Shown: in pieces, positions 34,497 through 48,508 of the stretch | Position numbering within the stretch: position 1 is the stretch's first letter | Layout: each line of letters begins with the position of its first letter | NCBI GenBank assembly: GCA_004352715.1 | Contig: SCFE01000023.1 | Span: 552,675-616,674, forward strand | Direction: 5' to 3' | DNA from: Hofstenia miamia | Taxonomy: Eukaryota; Xenacoelomorpha; Acoela | Length of the DNA: 64,000 nucleotides | Program-made: the position numbers and the translations under genes | The notes under the pieces: generated by a model | The model's database searches: none | What the model was told of the DNA's origin: nothing | What the model saw: only the letters and a program-made list of their open reading frames with translations

Positions 34497-35193
34497 CTAG
34501 GGCAATTTTTAGGTCAATAAAGTCAATAAGGTCAATAGGTCAATTTTTTGTTATAAGTGAATAAATTCAATAATTTTATTTTTGTCTATTTTACCAATAT
34601 TTTTTCAATAACTAATGTAAATTTTTATATAGAATTTTAAATAAACATCAAAAACACCATAATATGACTAATTTATTTAGCAATTATGATTATATGCTTT
34701 CCACCCATTGCAAAATTAGTTAAAAAATTCGAAGGCAGCACGCTTACGCTGAAACAAGTTAGGAATGATTTGCCTACAATGATAACAGACTTATCGGTTC
34801 TTGATCAGGCTGACATTTTACTGTATTCGGAGCATAGTTTAAACGAATCCAAAATTTGAATGAAATAATTCAAGCTCCTGGATCTCTTTCGCCTGCTGAA
34901 TATAGTCTCCTTCAAAAAGCTCAACCATCCAGTGCAGATGTTGGCGGTCTTTTACAAAACTTAATAATTTGCTCGCAGACGACAGAAAGTTTTTGGACTG
35001 CAACGTAGAAGCATGCGTATTATCTTACTGCAATAATAATGTTTAAATGATTTGTTCTAATCAATCTTTTTGTTTTTCTCAATAATTTTTATCAGTTTGT
35101 TAAGTCAATTTTTTAGGTCAATTCTTGCTTTTTTTGAGGTAAATTCGTTAGGTCTAAAAATGATTTTTTATGTCAATAAAAAAATCGCCCTAG
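34497..35193. mobile_element. palindromic-ended element (CTAGGGC termini) with coding-like centre
   Basis: The ends ctagggcaattttt (34497) and its inverted counterpart ending gccctag (35193) match with one difference. Each is flanked by ttataa (34491-34496, 35194-35199), which may be the target duplication. Subterminal aggtcaat words repeat several times. The centre, 34695-35010, is clearly richer in GC and reads openly in two successive frames: KLVKKFEGSTLTLKQVRNDL and ILLYSEHSLNES, then a frameshift, then APGSLSPAEYSLLQKAQPSS. I do not recognise this protein. It may be captured host sequence or a relic of the element's own gene. Confidence 0.7.
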
Positions 35194-36259
35194 TTATAAC
35201 ATTTATTGTCCCAATTTTATGAAATATTTATTAAATAAATTTGATATTTTCAGTTCATTGTACACATGATTTTCCTTTATAAAAAGTATTCAGATTGTAT
35301 ATTCGAATGTAGTTTCAAAAACGTTTTAATATTTACATATTTGAGAGCATTTCTTCGAAAGAAGTTTCAAAAATCACCTCGAACCGTCTATGGAATGAAT
35401 TGCCGAAATTACCATGTCTCTAAGAGCCTCTAAAACTAAAAGTAACGCAATTATGTTAATCACATAGGCCACCATTGTTCGAATATGAATAGATAAGTGG
35501 AGAGGTTTTAAATTTATTAACGCTGACTATAGTACGAAAAGAAATTTAAATACATTAACTTAAATGTAATTAATATCTTCTTAGTAAATTATATATATAT
35601 ATATATATATATATTAAAGTGTGTGTATGCTTAGACACACTCTTGTACTGTGACCAATATTTATGTTGCTAAATTTAGTACATAACATAGTTTTTTCTTC
35701 TTCATATTCTTCTCCTATTATAATTTTTTTAGCAAACCGAAAATTATGGAAGTTTTTTTACCATGGATCTTCTGAGTGGGTCTAGAATGAGCAAGGTCAG
35801 ATTTGGACCTGCCTGTGTTTGACTTCCGCATTCATTTAACAGTGATATATTTGTGGTTTGCCTTTGTGAAGGTATTAACGAAGAATCTACCTTTTAAATG
35901 AAGACGCTGACAAACATGCTTAATGTCAGTCCAGCAAATATGAGGAGGGCTTTTCATGAATATTTCACCTAGAAAAGAGCAAAAGCAAGGTAGAAAGACG
36001 ACATGTTTTGTCACTTTTTGAAGCACTAGGTAGACATAAAAGTGTAACCTAATAATATATATCATGCAACTAAATGTTTAGAATATAGAATGATGTAGAC
36101 TCTTACTTTTGATTGTAAATAATGTAACTTGAGAAATTTTACATGTATGTCATATATTTGTAATAATATTTGTGTATTATGACTTCAAATCAATGCAATT
36201 TTACATATTGTTGGGGATCTAAAACGTAGCACCGTAACATTGAATGCGTTTATAATTGC
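35194..36259. other. AT-rich stretch with (AT)n at 35590-35614
   Basis: No gene recognised. Confidence 0.5.
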
Positions 36260-36620
36260 AGGCCGGGAAAGGTGCAGTAGGACTTTTGCCTAACTTTGCA
36301 CAAATCACGACCTGCTTATTCGTTAGAATGTTGAATGAAGATCCAGCGTCAAGAACAAAAGGCCGGGATAAGTGCAGTAGCTGCATGCAAGATACACACA
36401 CAGATCCCGCCCGTCTGTAAATTGACTGGTAGAGTGGATGTCGAACAGTTGATTGTTGGCCAGGCCGGGACTAGTGCAATATTTTGGTAAATAGTGCACA
36501 ACGACCCACCCTGGACCCTTACAATCTATAATTGAGTAATCATCGAGCACTGGATCCGTGACAAATAGGCCGGAATAAGTGCAGTAACTACACAGTTTCA
36601 ATCACTAATCTCGGCCGATT
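36260..36620. repeat. degenerate tandem repeat of about 100 bp, 3.5 units
   Basis: The word aggccggga(t/a)aagtgcagta starts at 36260, 36360, 36462 and 36567, spacing 100, 102 and 105. Around it the units share looser matches (a tgcacaa...cgaccc block after about 35 bases). The units have diverged strongly except for this word. On the minus strand each gives a CTYPGL-like peptide, probably a by-product. Confidence 0.8.
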
Positions 36621-39600
36621 TCATCCTCGGTAAATATATGTTAATCTAAAATAGATAAATTACAGTTTTATATGATTTCAAATATTTGAATTTCATTTTA
36701 CTTTAAGTTCAGTATGTAGTTTTGCAATTAATGCATTGATTTTACAACATTCAAGGAATGACACTAATTATGAAATTTCCATTATGGAAGTTTAAGATAA
36801 ACAAGATAAAGCTGGAAAATATCGCACTACAGAAAATTTTCTAAAATAAGTAAACTTACTGATTGTAAATAACGCATTTTCTAAATCATTCTAACGCATT
36901 GTAAGAATAATTTTGTGCAGATTTTAAATGTAATTTGAATAATTAATCAACAGTAACTTTTCGTGTTTCCTTTTAACATTAGTTGATATAAATTTTCTTT
37001 ACACAGATGCAACTAGGTCACCCTCCATTTTTTTAAAAATTGCGTTTGCACATTTGACCAATTCAGTGCAAAACGCGTATAATATCATGCATAATTTTGC
37101 ACAAAATTAATTTAAATACTAGTTTAGAATGAATATTTTGTGCGTCTTGCATCCACAATACTGTTGTGGGTATTCGAGATTACAAATTTTATGTACAGTT
37201 AAGAGAAATACAGTTGGGTGCCACAGTCGCCAAGTCAAACTTTCTATAGCCGGATAATCGAAGACATTTTCTAAAGAAACACATATGTGCAGGAAAAATT
37301 TTTCAAATATATTTCTTTTTTTTAAGACAGCGTATTGAAATGTGAACTGAATGAAGATTGCTTATGAAAACAAAGCCAGTGCAAAGCCACTCCAAACTAA
37401 ATTTTTTTATGCCGGGTCTACAACTAGGTATTGGTTTATAATCATGATTCGTTTACATTTTTGTTACATTGAGAGTTGACAACCAAAAATTATTAATTTG
37501 AGAATAAATTTAGAATCTTTAAACGTCATAACACTTCTCCTAAGATGATCAGCTTCTAACAAAAACTTAAAATACCGGCTTAGCAAAAACAGGTGTACAT
37601 TCTATTTTAACAAGTTACTATGTACAACAAATAAGCCCATGAAAACTTATACTAAATTTCAATAAAAAAGTGCAATCTCGTGTATTAAAAGCTATGCATT
37701 TGTACCAATTAAATTAAGAATGCCTGTTAAATTTGATAATGCAGTATTAATTTAAGAGGAAAATAGCTAATAGCCATTGATTTAGTCACAAATAAGTAAT
37801 CAAACTAAATTTACAATTTTGTATTGAAATATTGGTTGGTAAAATGTATAGATTTTAAAACGGAACCTGTGCATTTAGAAATATTTTATAATCTAATTAA
37901 TATCTATCAATATTTGAGATAGGTTTGAACAAAGAAGAGCTTAAGCAGACAAAATTTTGAAATTAAGGCAATAATCACCAATGGCCAGTGGTTTGGCAAA
38001 ATGTATATAGTATATATATATATATATAGTATACATATATATATATATTTATATATATATATGTTTATTAAAATTTATACAAATTATTTTGTTTATTTGT
38101 AGCAGTATTTCCTATCCCAGTGATTTAGAAAATAAGATGAGAATAGAAAAAAATTACAAAAAATTTAGAAAAAAATTATAAATTGTACTTTTACATCGAC
38201 AAAATACAATCGGAGACACAAACATGCTAAGCACATTTACTGGTTTTTACACTGAGCTCACCACATACATAGACACACACACATAAATTTATTATTATTA
38301 TATATTTTATATTTAGTTTGTAGATTAATTGTAACTTCTTAACAAATATATTGCTTTGACTCTTATTATAATTATATTATTATATTATAATTGATCAAAA
38401 ATTGAAGCTTGCACATCAACGTGTTAAATTTTTGCATAAATTGTTAATTTTAATTATCAACTTAAGAATAATTAGGAAACTATGCCATTCATAATTTATA
38501 TACATATGAAGTTGATGCGGTATTAATGTTGTGAGCGATAAGTCACTATTGACTTTTTGAATGTTTAGACGCACAATGGGAATTATGACGAACTTTAACT
38601 TTACAAACATTAATACAATGTTTAGAAATTTCAACACTTCCAGTACGTAATTTCATGTTAGCTTGCATATAAGCGTAAGCGCACTACTGATAATTAACTT
38701 CAGATAAATTTTTTATAGTTATATACTATAAATCGGTAAATGGTAAATTTGGAACTAGTTTGGACCAAGCCCAGTCGATCGAGTATGTTTGGGTAAGTAC
38801 TGTTCATATGCGGGTCATAATACCGAATATTGCTGATTTCACAATAACCATGGCAACGTCTCGATTCTAAAAGGATTAAAAAATACTACTGGTTAGTTCT
38901 AGGTTCTAGATAAAAATTAATGAATAAACAAAAGAATTATAGTATAATATCAATACTTTCTAACCGATGCAATACATAAAAAATTTATGGTAAATATTTT
39001 TCATTCTAATTTTCTTTAGTAAAAATTGATCTTCAATCGTAATCAGTTGATTAATGAAGCTCAGTGCATTATATGCATATAAGGGTTGTCCATATCAAAG
39101 TTACAAATGATTACAATTTTTAGAAACCGAGCAGAACAGAACCCTTTCAAAATGAAACCAAACTGAACCCAACCGTTTAAGGCTAATAACTGGAACCATT
39201 TTAAAAAATCAGAAAAAATGGAAATCGAAGATTTTGAATTAATATTCATTTACAAAATTAAAACGTTTCAAACAAAACTTCATATTCACTTACAAATTTG
39301 GGAAAAACTTTATAAGAACTTTTACTCAATTTTAAGTAAATTTTGGAGAAAACTGCGACCTTTTCTCATTTAATGTAAAGCCCGTTGATGAAAATCTCGT
39401 TCTCTTTGGTTTGATCTAACAGGAGCACTACTATAAATTTTTTAGCGAACTTTGATAAATCCGGGAAAAGTGTCGAATGTTCTTTTAAAATATTAAGAGG
39501 AGCCCTTTTTAGTAACGAATTGATATTTATGTATCCATCAATAACTGTGTACTCATGTTGATCATTTCGAGCAAATTTAATTTAAAAAGTGTCGTTTTGA

Positions 39601-40071
39601 CTTGGCTATACATGGGAAAACACAAAATTACGGGAATTTTGTAAATTTAGACACACTATATTTATTTAATTACAATTACATAATTTGAAAATTGTTGAAC
39701 CGTTTTAAGCGATTTTCAAATTAGATATTATAAGCCGAAACAAATCTAACGGAGCCGAACAGAATCTAACCGAACCAAACCGAAGCGTTTTTATATTAAA
39801 TCGCTTGCAAATCTGATCTATATTTTAGTTGTTTGAAATTTTGCGTTTGAACAATCTTCATTGATGACGTAATGATGGCATTAGTTAAATTCCCAATGTT
39901 CCTTTACGTAGACTGTTTAATTTTGAATGTCATTTTTTTAACCATGTAATTGTGCTTATCACAGGTTGATGGAGTCTTGATAAATTCGAGTCATTAATGA
40001 TGGCAAGTGGACAGCAATAATTAAGTGTTTAAACATAAAGCATATATACATTCAAAATTAAATCTATTTAC

Positions 40072-40110
<39 letters not shown>

Positions 40111-43100
40111 TATATTTACTTAGCTAGGTCTTGAACTACTTGCACACTTATCAAATTTATGTTGCCAAGGTGTTTATTGTTTTTATATGCATTTGCATGT
40201 ATTTATTGAGCTACGTTAGTTCAATGGAGATCCTGTATTTGTTTTTAAGTCTTATCTCAATCCACCGCAGTAGAGATGGCAGATGTTCCAATTGGATATA
40301 GATGATTTGTTTTTTAAAAAAACTGTGTGAGCTCGTCCAGTCACGTCGTGCGCAAAATTAGATTTTGAAAATTTTTTAGTGGAAATAGGGGTTAAAGTAA
40401 AGTATTTTGTAGCTAATTGATATTCATAGTAAACATTTTGTATAAGTGGCAGAATTTTAATAAAATGAATTCACAGTATTCTCACTCTTTTATGTATAAT
40501 ATATTATTAATAAATGAAATTTGAATATTGTTATTATAATCAATAGTGGACACATGAAGGGTTCAAATTATTGCATTAGAACAGCCACTATTAAGTTACT
40601 TAATCCAAAATTATTTTTTAAATTATAATTTCAATTTCTTGCGAACATCAAATGGGAATTTATTGATAATATATAATTTACCATACTTGCTAATCAGATG
40701 CCAATTTCCTTATATTATACTAATGCCTCTTAGAAGTGTTACAGTTGGTTTGTGATGTTATTTATCAAAGAAATGTTTGTTTTCACTATTTTTATTAACC
40801 TTCTAGGCTATTATTGATTGACAAAAAATAAAATTTAAGATCAAGTATTTAAATTAAACTCGCAGTCAAACGTCTTAAATAACAATAATGACTTTGATAT
40901 TTTTATAAATTCTCTGGATATCAAATTGATAATAATTTTTTCAAAAATGGTATTACATGAAATTTGATGTTAATTGATGCTAAAATATAATTTGAAAAAT
41001 AGTCCTGATGCGTAGGTACTCATTTTTCAAAGGTCAGTTGAGTAGAGAGAATGACGCAAAATGAACCACTGTTCATAGTAAGAAATATATAGTGATAGGA
41101 CCCCTAGTAACTAATAACGTCGCCGTTATTCATCCAATCAAATTATTTGACATTGCACACTCATTGTTTGTTTCCCAGCGGTCTGAATTTTGCCTCTCAC
41201 TACAAAACTTTGAATTTCTTTACAGTAAAAGTTTTATTAGCTATATTATTATGCTAGCTAATGACATCTTTAATGTTAGTCTAAGATAGTGGCGTCGAGT
41301 ATTCAATTAGGAATATATTTCATATATAATATAATGTAGCCATTGGGTTCGTGTTTAGGTGAAAATTTCAAAAACGAGAACGAAATTGCAGGGTAGGCCT
41401 ATTTTTGTATTACATGTATTAATTCTAATTGGTGAAATAAATTTTCAATAAATTTTTTTCCAATATCCACTAAGGTATTGACAAATGAGGTGATGAATCC
41501 ACTAGGCTTACTAACCAAAACTGGCTATTTGGTCGGATTTGAAAAATGCATGGCTTTGCCAACACTGGCACAAATATTTCATGTATAAGCACAATTCTTG
41601 CTTTATAGGCGTTTTTATTGGGAAAAGGTATAATCTAATAGTGTTTCATATTAAGCATGAAAACCATGTCTTTCTTCAACGTCGGTTACGTATGCAAGTA
41701 AACGAGTTTGGGTGGGGTGTCTCTATAAAAAATTGTACGCTAAGAAATATAATTTCACTTTTAGAATTTACAGAATGTCAGTCAATTTGTAAGCAATATT
41801 TATCGGGTCGGCTAAAATAACATCAAGCGCCACCAATCGTCATTACTATGGTTAAGCACAAAAGAAAATATTGTATATATATATATATATATGTACAATG
41901 CAAAAACTAAAAGTGATATTGCAAATGAGAAGAAAGAGCAAAGAGATCTAAGCATGTCTTTTAGTTTGTTTGTTTTTACTGTCTTGTGTAATCGTTTATA
42001 TTGTAAACTTATCATCATCATGTTTATTTATGGTCTTTGAAACGGCAAAGTCTACATTAATGATATACTATGAAAAATCGGCGTAGTTCAATAATTTTAT
42101 TGTCATATAATTGAAAGAAAATGCATGTTGATTTGTAGGGCAAGTATGTCACACACAATTTTGTTTAGAAAAATGTCAAGATTCTAGTTTATAAATTTGG
42201 CGATAGCCGTAGTCGTATAAATATAAACATGAGTACTTACGTATTGCAAACGTAACTACTGAAACATATAATGAATTGATTCGTGTACCATATGATGATG
42301 TGTCTTTATCAAACTAAAATATTTTATCACTTCTCAAACAAATAAAGTTGGTATCTTAAATAAATACACGCGTTGGCAAATAGCGTACTACCGCACTAAC
42401 GAATTCTGCGCTCTTGTGATAGGTGTATTTGAATAACACACTACGTCTTATGCGGAGTTTGTTGAATAATCAGAAATCTTTAATTTTGATATTGTCACAT
42501 CCGAAATCAACACTGAAAACGCGGGGCCATAGGATGCAGAACTACGCTCTTCCTGTTAACCTAGTGTTAGGTTTACTCAACTAAACAAACATTCGAATTG
42601 CGTTCTACTACTTAGGTGCAAGGAAATTGCTTAGTCATTGGTTATTAACTACTATTGCACGTTGTATGTAAAAGTCAATGAATGTCTGACTGTGACTTGA
42701 TCTCCTTCAATTATTCTAGTACAATAGCTGCTGATATCTAGTTTGCTAAAATTTGAATGAAATGAGAAATTCAAAATCTGAAAACTCTCAGTTTGAGTCA
42801 ATTTATTTTTTTCCATCATCAGAAAATTTGTTGGACATAGCTATGGCTTTCTTTATCAACTTCAAAGCAAGTTCTTATATTAATTGATATTGAACTAAAA
42901 TAAATATTGGCTTTTTACTAAATTTATACGGTGTGTGACATATAATTATAAGGAGTGTTGGGTGTTGTAAAACAGAAATCTTTTTCTACTCCGCCTATGA
43001 TTTGGAGAAGGACCAAAAATGTTAGGTAAAAGTGGAAATTGTGACATCAGATAAGCAAATCCCCTGTAGATAACCCTTCAAAATCGCCTACGTTGATATT

Positions 43101-45778
43101 GATTCTTAGAGTTTTACGTTTATAGATGTTTAATTAGTAATACCTTAATGAAAAGTAATATTTTTCTGGAAAAATGTATAACTTACCACTCACAATTTTT
43201 GTATGTTTTGAATGGACATTATTTTGCATAGATTATTAGCATTATGTACAATGAAAATACTACAGAGTGTCCAAACGAATATTAAGGAATTTTAATTCAG
43301 AGGGGTAGACCTGCGTATTTCCCAAATATTTTAAATAGCAACCAGCCTAATGTAATGATCACACAATATCAGAACAATGTAGGAATCCGATGACAACATG
43401 ACCTACATCAGGATTTCAGGCTAATTGAGAATGTAGTTCACAGCAATGGCTAGTTAGGCTAAAATGTATATGTACTTTAATGGGAACAGGTCAGTGTAAA
43501 AAATGTAGACTCGGATATCCTTTCTACTGTCTTGCACTGGGGCCTAAATAAACCGATAATCTGAGAATGTAATGTGTACAGCTTTGATATTTCTTGGCTT
43601 GTAATAAATATATTATTACCAGCAACATAGAAAAATTTACCGATATTGTAAAAGTTCAAAAAATTAGAGTAGCTCCCATCTAGGTTAAGAATTTAAATTG
43701 CCTACTTACAGAGGCTATTTAGAGTGCATGTTGCAATTCCTCTCCTTTTCAGGCTTCCAACATTGATGTTTTTCTGTTTAAAAGAGTAAAGTATTTAAAG
43801 AAAAAATGAAAAAAATTAAGAGCAAAAGTGGAAAAATGCCATAAGTAATCACTGTTTCGATATGCTTCCAGTTTTGGAGGGTTCTGTCACGTGACTGAAC
43901 TCTTAACTTGATCAAAATTAAAATCTACCCCTACAGGATACCTCGTAAAACCTTACTAACTAATTGATTGCAACCACTTTTATAACATCGATATCATGCA
44001 ACCTACGAAAAATTGATAAAGCAAGGAACTAGAATGCATGAGAAGATAATAAGCAACTTTTGGGCAGAGTTCCTACAGTAAGGCCTAGTTATGAAAACCG
44101 TATTCATAAAGTTGCTTATATAAGCTTGTTCTTGGCATTAATTAAAAACCACATAAAAATGTTATCTTTAACGCTGTGCTTAAATAGGGATTTTGGAAGG
44201 ATATTATCCTAATTGAATTCAATTAACAGTTTAACGTTTAAATTATTCAATTGGTTTATTTAGCTAAATATGCTTAAACGCGTTTGTGTTCTTAATCGAT
44301 AAGAACTTTATTATCTTATTTGAAAGTAAACTAAGTAATACTGTAGGCACTTTCAGCTCAAATAGCATTTGATTTCACCAATGACTTTAAAATTAAATTT
44401 ATTTCCTATTCTTTAAAATGATATAAAACAGGGTTGCATCCTAAATAATTTACAAGATGTACTCTAATTTGTCTAAGAAGATTTTGCATAAATTGCATGT
44501 TTATACTATATTTTTGAATAAAGTTTATATAACAACAATTATGATCTTTAAACCCCAAATCGGATCCCTATTCAAATTTAACAATCCACAATTCAGATTA
44601 ATAAGGAATTTAAGCTTGTATGTGCAAAAATATCAAATTTAATTGTGATTTAAGGAAACAATTGAAGCCAACAAATATAGATATTTAGGCATTATTGTTT
44701 TATTTCCTCACATAGATTATTTTTTTTAAATATCGACATTAAATCATTTCCATAATTGTCTTATTGGCTTCAACAAAAAATTGGATGCTCAAAATCAAAT
44801 ATTTCTCTTAGAAACAATTTATTACAAATATCATATTTAAGAATTTAGATACTAATACAAATCCGATTTTCTCAAATTCTAACCCAAGTTGTTCTTTCCC
44901 GTTATATTTTCATTTCCTTTCTCCGGTGAGAAGATATCTATAGTAGGACCCACAATACTCTGTACTGAGATTTTCAAGTAGTGCAATTATCATATTTTAA
45001 TTTTACCACCTTCCAAATTATGTCAATTTTGCAGATGCAAAACTGTTGCAAAATACTCCAATACATTAGAACTTTTGAACATTTCAAAGCGAGTTTTTCA
45101 CGACAATTATTCTGATCTGACACAACGACCACGCATTTCCGCTTAGTAAAATGCTGGTCCCTGCGGCAGCGCAGCCAGCTGAGCGACATCTATAGAACTG
45201 GATTTGACTGTATAATATTCCAAATAGAAACCCTATAAGGCCTTTGGCCCTGTAAAAACCGTATATGATGCAAGCAGCGTTGTGAACTACCTAACTTCAA
45301 AAAGATTTCTCATTCACTTACAGGCATTCTGATTAATGAGACATAACCTAATCAATATAAAACGTTTTGATATAGTTTTAGTTATTAATCGGCTCAACCG
45401 TCTAAATTTTCCGGCGGCTGGCTGACCTAAATAAGCTCTAATATATATATTAGGATTTTTTCAGGTCCTGTTAAAAGCGAGTTTGAACCTTAATTGGTAA
45501 CTTCCAGTAGAGTGACTATTATATTTAGACTTATTTTTCTTGTTAGGCTAAGCTATATATAACTGTTATACGTATACACTATATAAATGGAAGCCAGAAA
45601 TACAACATGTTAAAATGATGACTTACATTTTGAGATAAATAGTGAAATTCGATTAGTTTTTCGACATTATAGGCAAAAATATAAGAAAAATAAATGTCAT
45701 TCAAGCTAATATCGAGTTGGTTTCGAGTACTCGAAATGTCCAGTTGAATGTTAGTCGTGTTTGATTACTCACAGGGCC

Positions 45779-45847
<69 letters not shown>

Positions 45848-48274
45848 TTATTTATTTATATTTGATACATATTTCTGCAATTTTGTTTCAAAAATACGTA
45901 AAGCATTGCAATGGAAATTATGAATTAACTGCCAGAAATTATATAAGCTACAGTAAACTTAGTGTTTATGAAAGTTTAAATGACAGTGGCACCACCTGTT
46001 AGAAATTAGGTCTACGTTAAGCCTAGAGTTTTATTATTGTTGATGTAAAAAGAGTTTTTACTTTGAACCTAGTTTAAACCTGGTTTTTCTTCGAATTGAG
46101 CCCTATCTAACCTTACCCGATATTAGTTGTGAGATGAATATTTATATCAAAGCCTTCATATTATCACATACAATGAAAAATTATTGCTCGTAGATTGAAT
46201 ATTTTTATTATTGCCAATATAGTAAACCAATGGTAAATATACACATAAATATTGGCTATAAAAATGGTTAAGGAAAATGAAATTTGCAAAATTATATTTT
46301 CCTGATTAATTGCAAAATTTTTTTAATTTTAATCCCGCGACACGATGAAGTCTTACGTAATGATCAGTACCGACCAAAGGGTTTTCATCCTCATAACTAG
46401 AATTGAAAATGTACCAAGAGTCATAGTCAATGCTTACAGACGTTACCTTAAAACCAATGTAGGCCATCGCTATACCTTCATCAAAATATTAAGTTTTATG
46501 AATATCATTTGAATTTAACATAATAACAATTATAATATATCAGTATTTTATAAAGCACTTCTGAACTGATAAGCCTCTTTATATAAATGCATAAAAAATA
46601 AATTGCAAGTGAGAAATATTTAAAAATATCTTTACAATCATAGAATGATATGAATTGTTTGGTGCTATCTTAGAATTGATTTGTTCTTAAGTCTATTCAT
46701 ATGCTCTTAGAAACATAATTTCACAACATGTTTATAATATGATATTATAAATTAATGATACTTTAGGATAGAACCTCCATTCTTTGAAAGTTTTTAAATT
46801 TGTTTTTTCTCATTTTTACGTAATATTTTGCTTTCTAATTGAACTATATTAAATTGAATTAGAGGGTTTCCTAAACTCAAGCAAAAAATTCAAATTTTAA
46901 ATTGTAATTTGAAAATATATTAAAATTCGAGTAAGAATAAATTTGATACTTCTATAAAGTTATTTTAAGGGGTATACTGCGCAATACTTGTTTAAGAAAA
47001 ACATGTTAACACACGTAATTCTTCAACAATCGCAATCTCGTTTAAAATGGATGTTTAACTCTTTAGTAATAGAACCTGAAGCACAAATCTCGATTATTGG
47101 CACAAGTATTTTGTTAAAACTATTTGAAAAATTGTTGCAAGTTTAATCTTGTTTGAAATCGAATTCCTACGCAATAGTACCATTGCAGAAAAGCATACAT
47201 TGTTTTGGTTACTAAAATGGTATAGATAATAAAATCAAAATGAAAGTAATTATTTGTTGCAAATCACAATGTCGACAAGGTAATTTTTACAGGGAAGAAC
47301 AGGAAGTTCATTAGTTAAAAGTTAAATAGCATTCTCAATTTTACTAAAAACATATCTATTACTAGGTCTACAAAGTATTTATACAGAACATTATCACAAT
47401 AAAAATACATTTACAAGTAACCATAATATGTATATCTCTCATAGCTCATCTATGAAACTAATAGCCAAAATATTATCAAATTATAGGAAATGTGGTATAC
47501 AAATCAATCATCAGCATTGAATATGAACCACTATGGTTTATGGCAACTTTAAATAAACTTGTATAATTTTCTAAATTGTGGATTTAATAATAATCAAATT
47601 TAATACTTAATTTGGTTAAAGTAGAGAATTATGTAAAAATGCGATGACTGCGTTATTTCTATATTTACATGTGTAAACAAAATCATACGATGTGTTGAAA
47701 CTTAAAATTAATCTCTATTATTAAATGTGTCAAAATGTTTGTTAAAAAATTCTTACCACATTTACGCTTGTTTCAAACTGTTCGCAATTACACGCCGTGC
47801 CGCAATGAATCTCTTCTCTCATTAAAGAAAATTTGGCTCCGTCTATCGCAATCGACTAGCAATTGGTACCTAATTGCAGTGCTTTAGTTTGGACTTGAAT
47901 CAAAATTAACTAAGATCTCGTTATTCTCGGTGAATAGAGTTTAGTAAGCAAACGTTTCGTTGTGTTTAAGCGCAATCACGCCACCTACGAATAGTTATAT
48001 TTACTTATGAATGTTGATATTCAAGATGACTCAAGATCACACGCCCTTATTAGAGTAATCGTTTACCAATATTTTAACCAGAAACACGTTATTCAAATGC
48101 CAAAATATGCTTATTTCAATAATTAAAGCTTTGTTGTACATCCACTTCATCTATGAGCTCTTTGAATTTGCTACTTACTTAGAATCGAACTGGACATTGC
48201 GAACGTGAGTACACAGGTCTGTCTGTTAGTGTACTGTTTAAACACAACAGTTTAAGTGAAATTTCTGTCGAATG
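36621..48274. other. gene-poor AT-rich DNA with AT microsatellites
   Basis: I find no supported gene or transposon with clear ends. Dinucleotide runs lie at about 38007-38062, 40077-40107, 41874-41892 and 45782-45842 (the last runs into TTTA units to 45860). Patches rich in aaccgaac-type words occur at 39120-39190 and 39700-39800. Around 42230-42560 and 47780-48270 CG dinucleotides are commoner than nearby; these could mark exons or promoters that I cannot define. Confidence 0.45.
45782..45860. repeat. (TA)n and (TTTA)n microsatellite
   Basis: About 30 uninterrupted TA units followed by four TTTA units; the longest simple repeat in the window. Confidence 0.97.
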
Positions 48275-48508
48275 TTAACACTAGAACAGCGAGCACTCCT
48301 TGAGAATATAATTATATCTGATGTTTCAAAATGCAAAAATTATTGAATAGAAATATAGGGGCCTAATTTCTACTAACAGCAAATTCAATAAGATTATCAT
48401 CATTATTCGAAGTATATGTACCTGCTGGTGTTTTTGCTTAATAAATAATAAAGCAAACAAAAAAGGCTTATAGGTCATTTTGACCTATGGTCGCGTTTCT
48501 AGTGTTAA
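48275..48508. mobile_element. piggyBac-type MITE, 234 bp
   Basis: It begins ttaacactagaacagcga (48275) and ends tcgcgtttctagtgttaa (48508). The inverted ends share ttaacactagaa and lie on TTAA at both sides, the piggyBac target. A perfect internal palindrome ataggtcattttgacctat lies near the right end. There is no transposase. Confidence 0.85.

Noticed and set aside
36219-36601. Minus-strand frames of 60 and 92 codons with repeated CTYPGL-like peptides
   Set aside because: They follow the period of the 100-bp tandem repeat and have no start context or neighbours; a by-product is more likely.
41539-41820. Plus-strand frame of 93 codons
   Set aside because: No recognisable motif, no splice context, and composition as expected for random AT-rich sequence.
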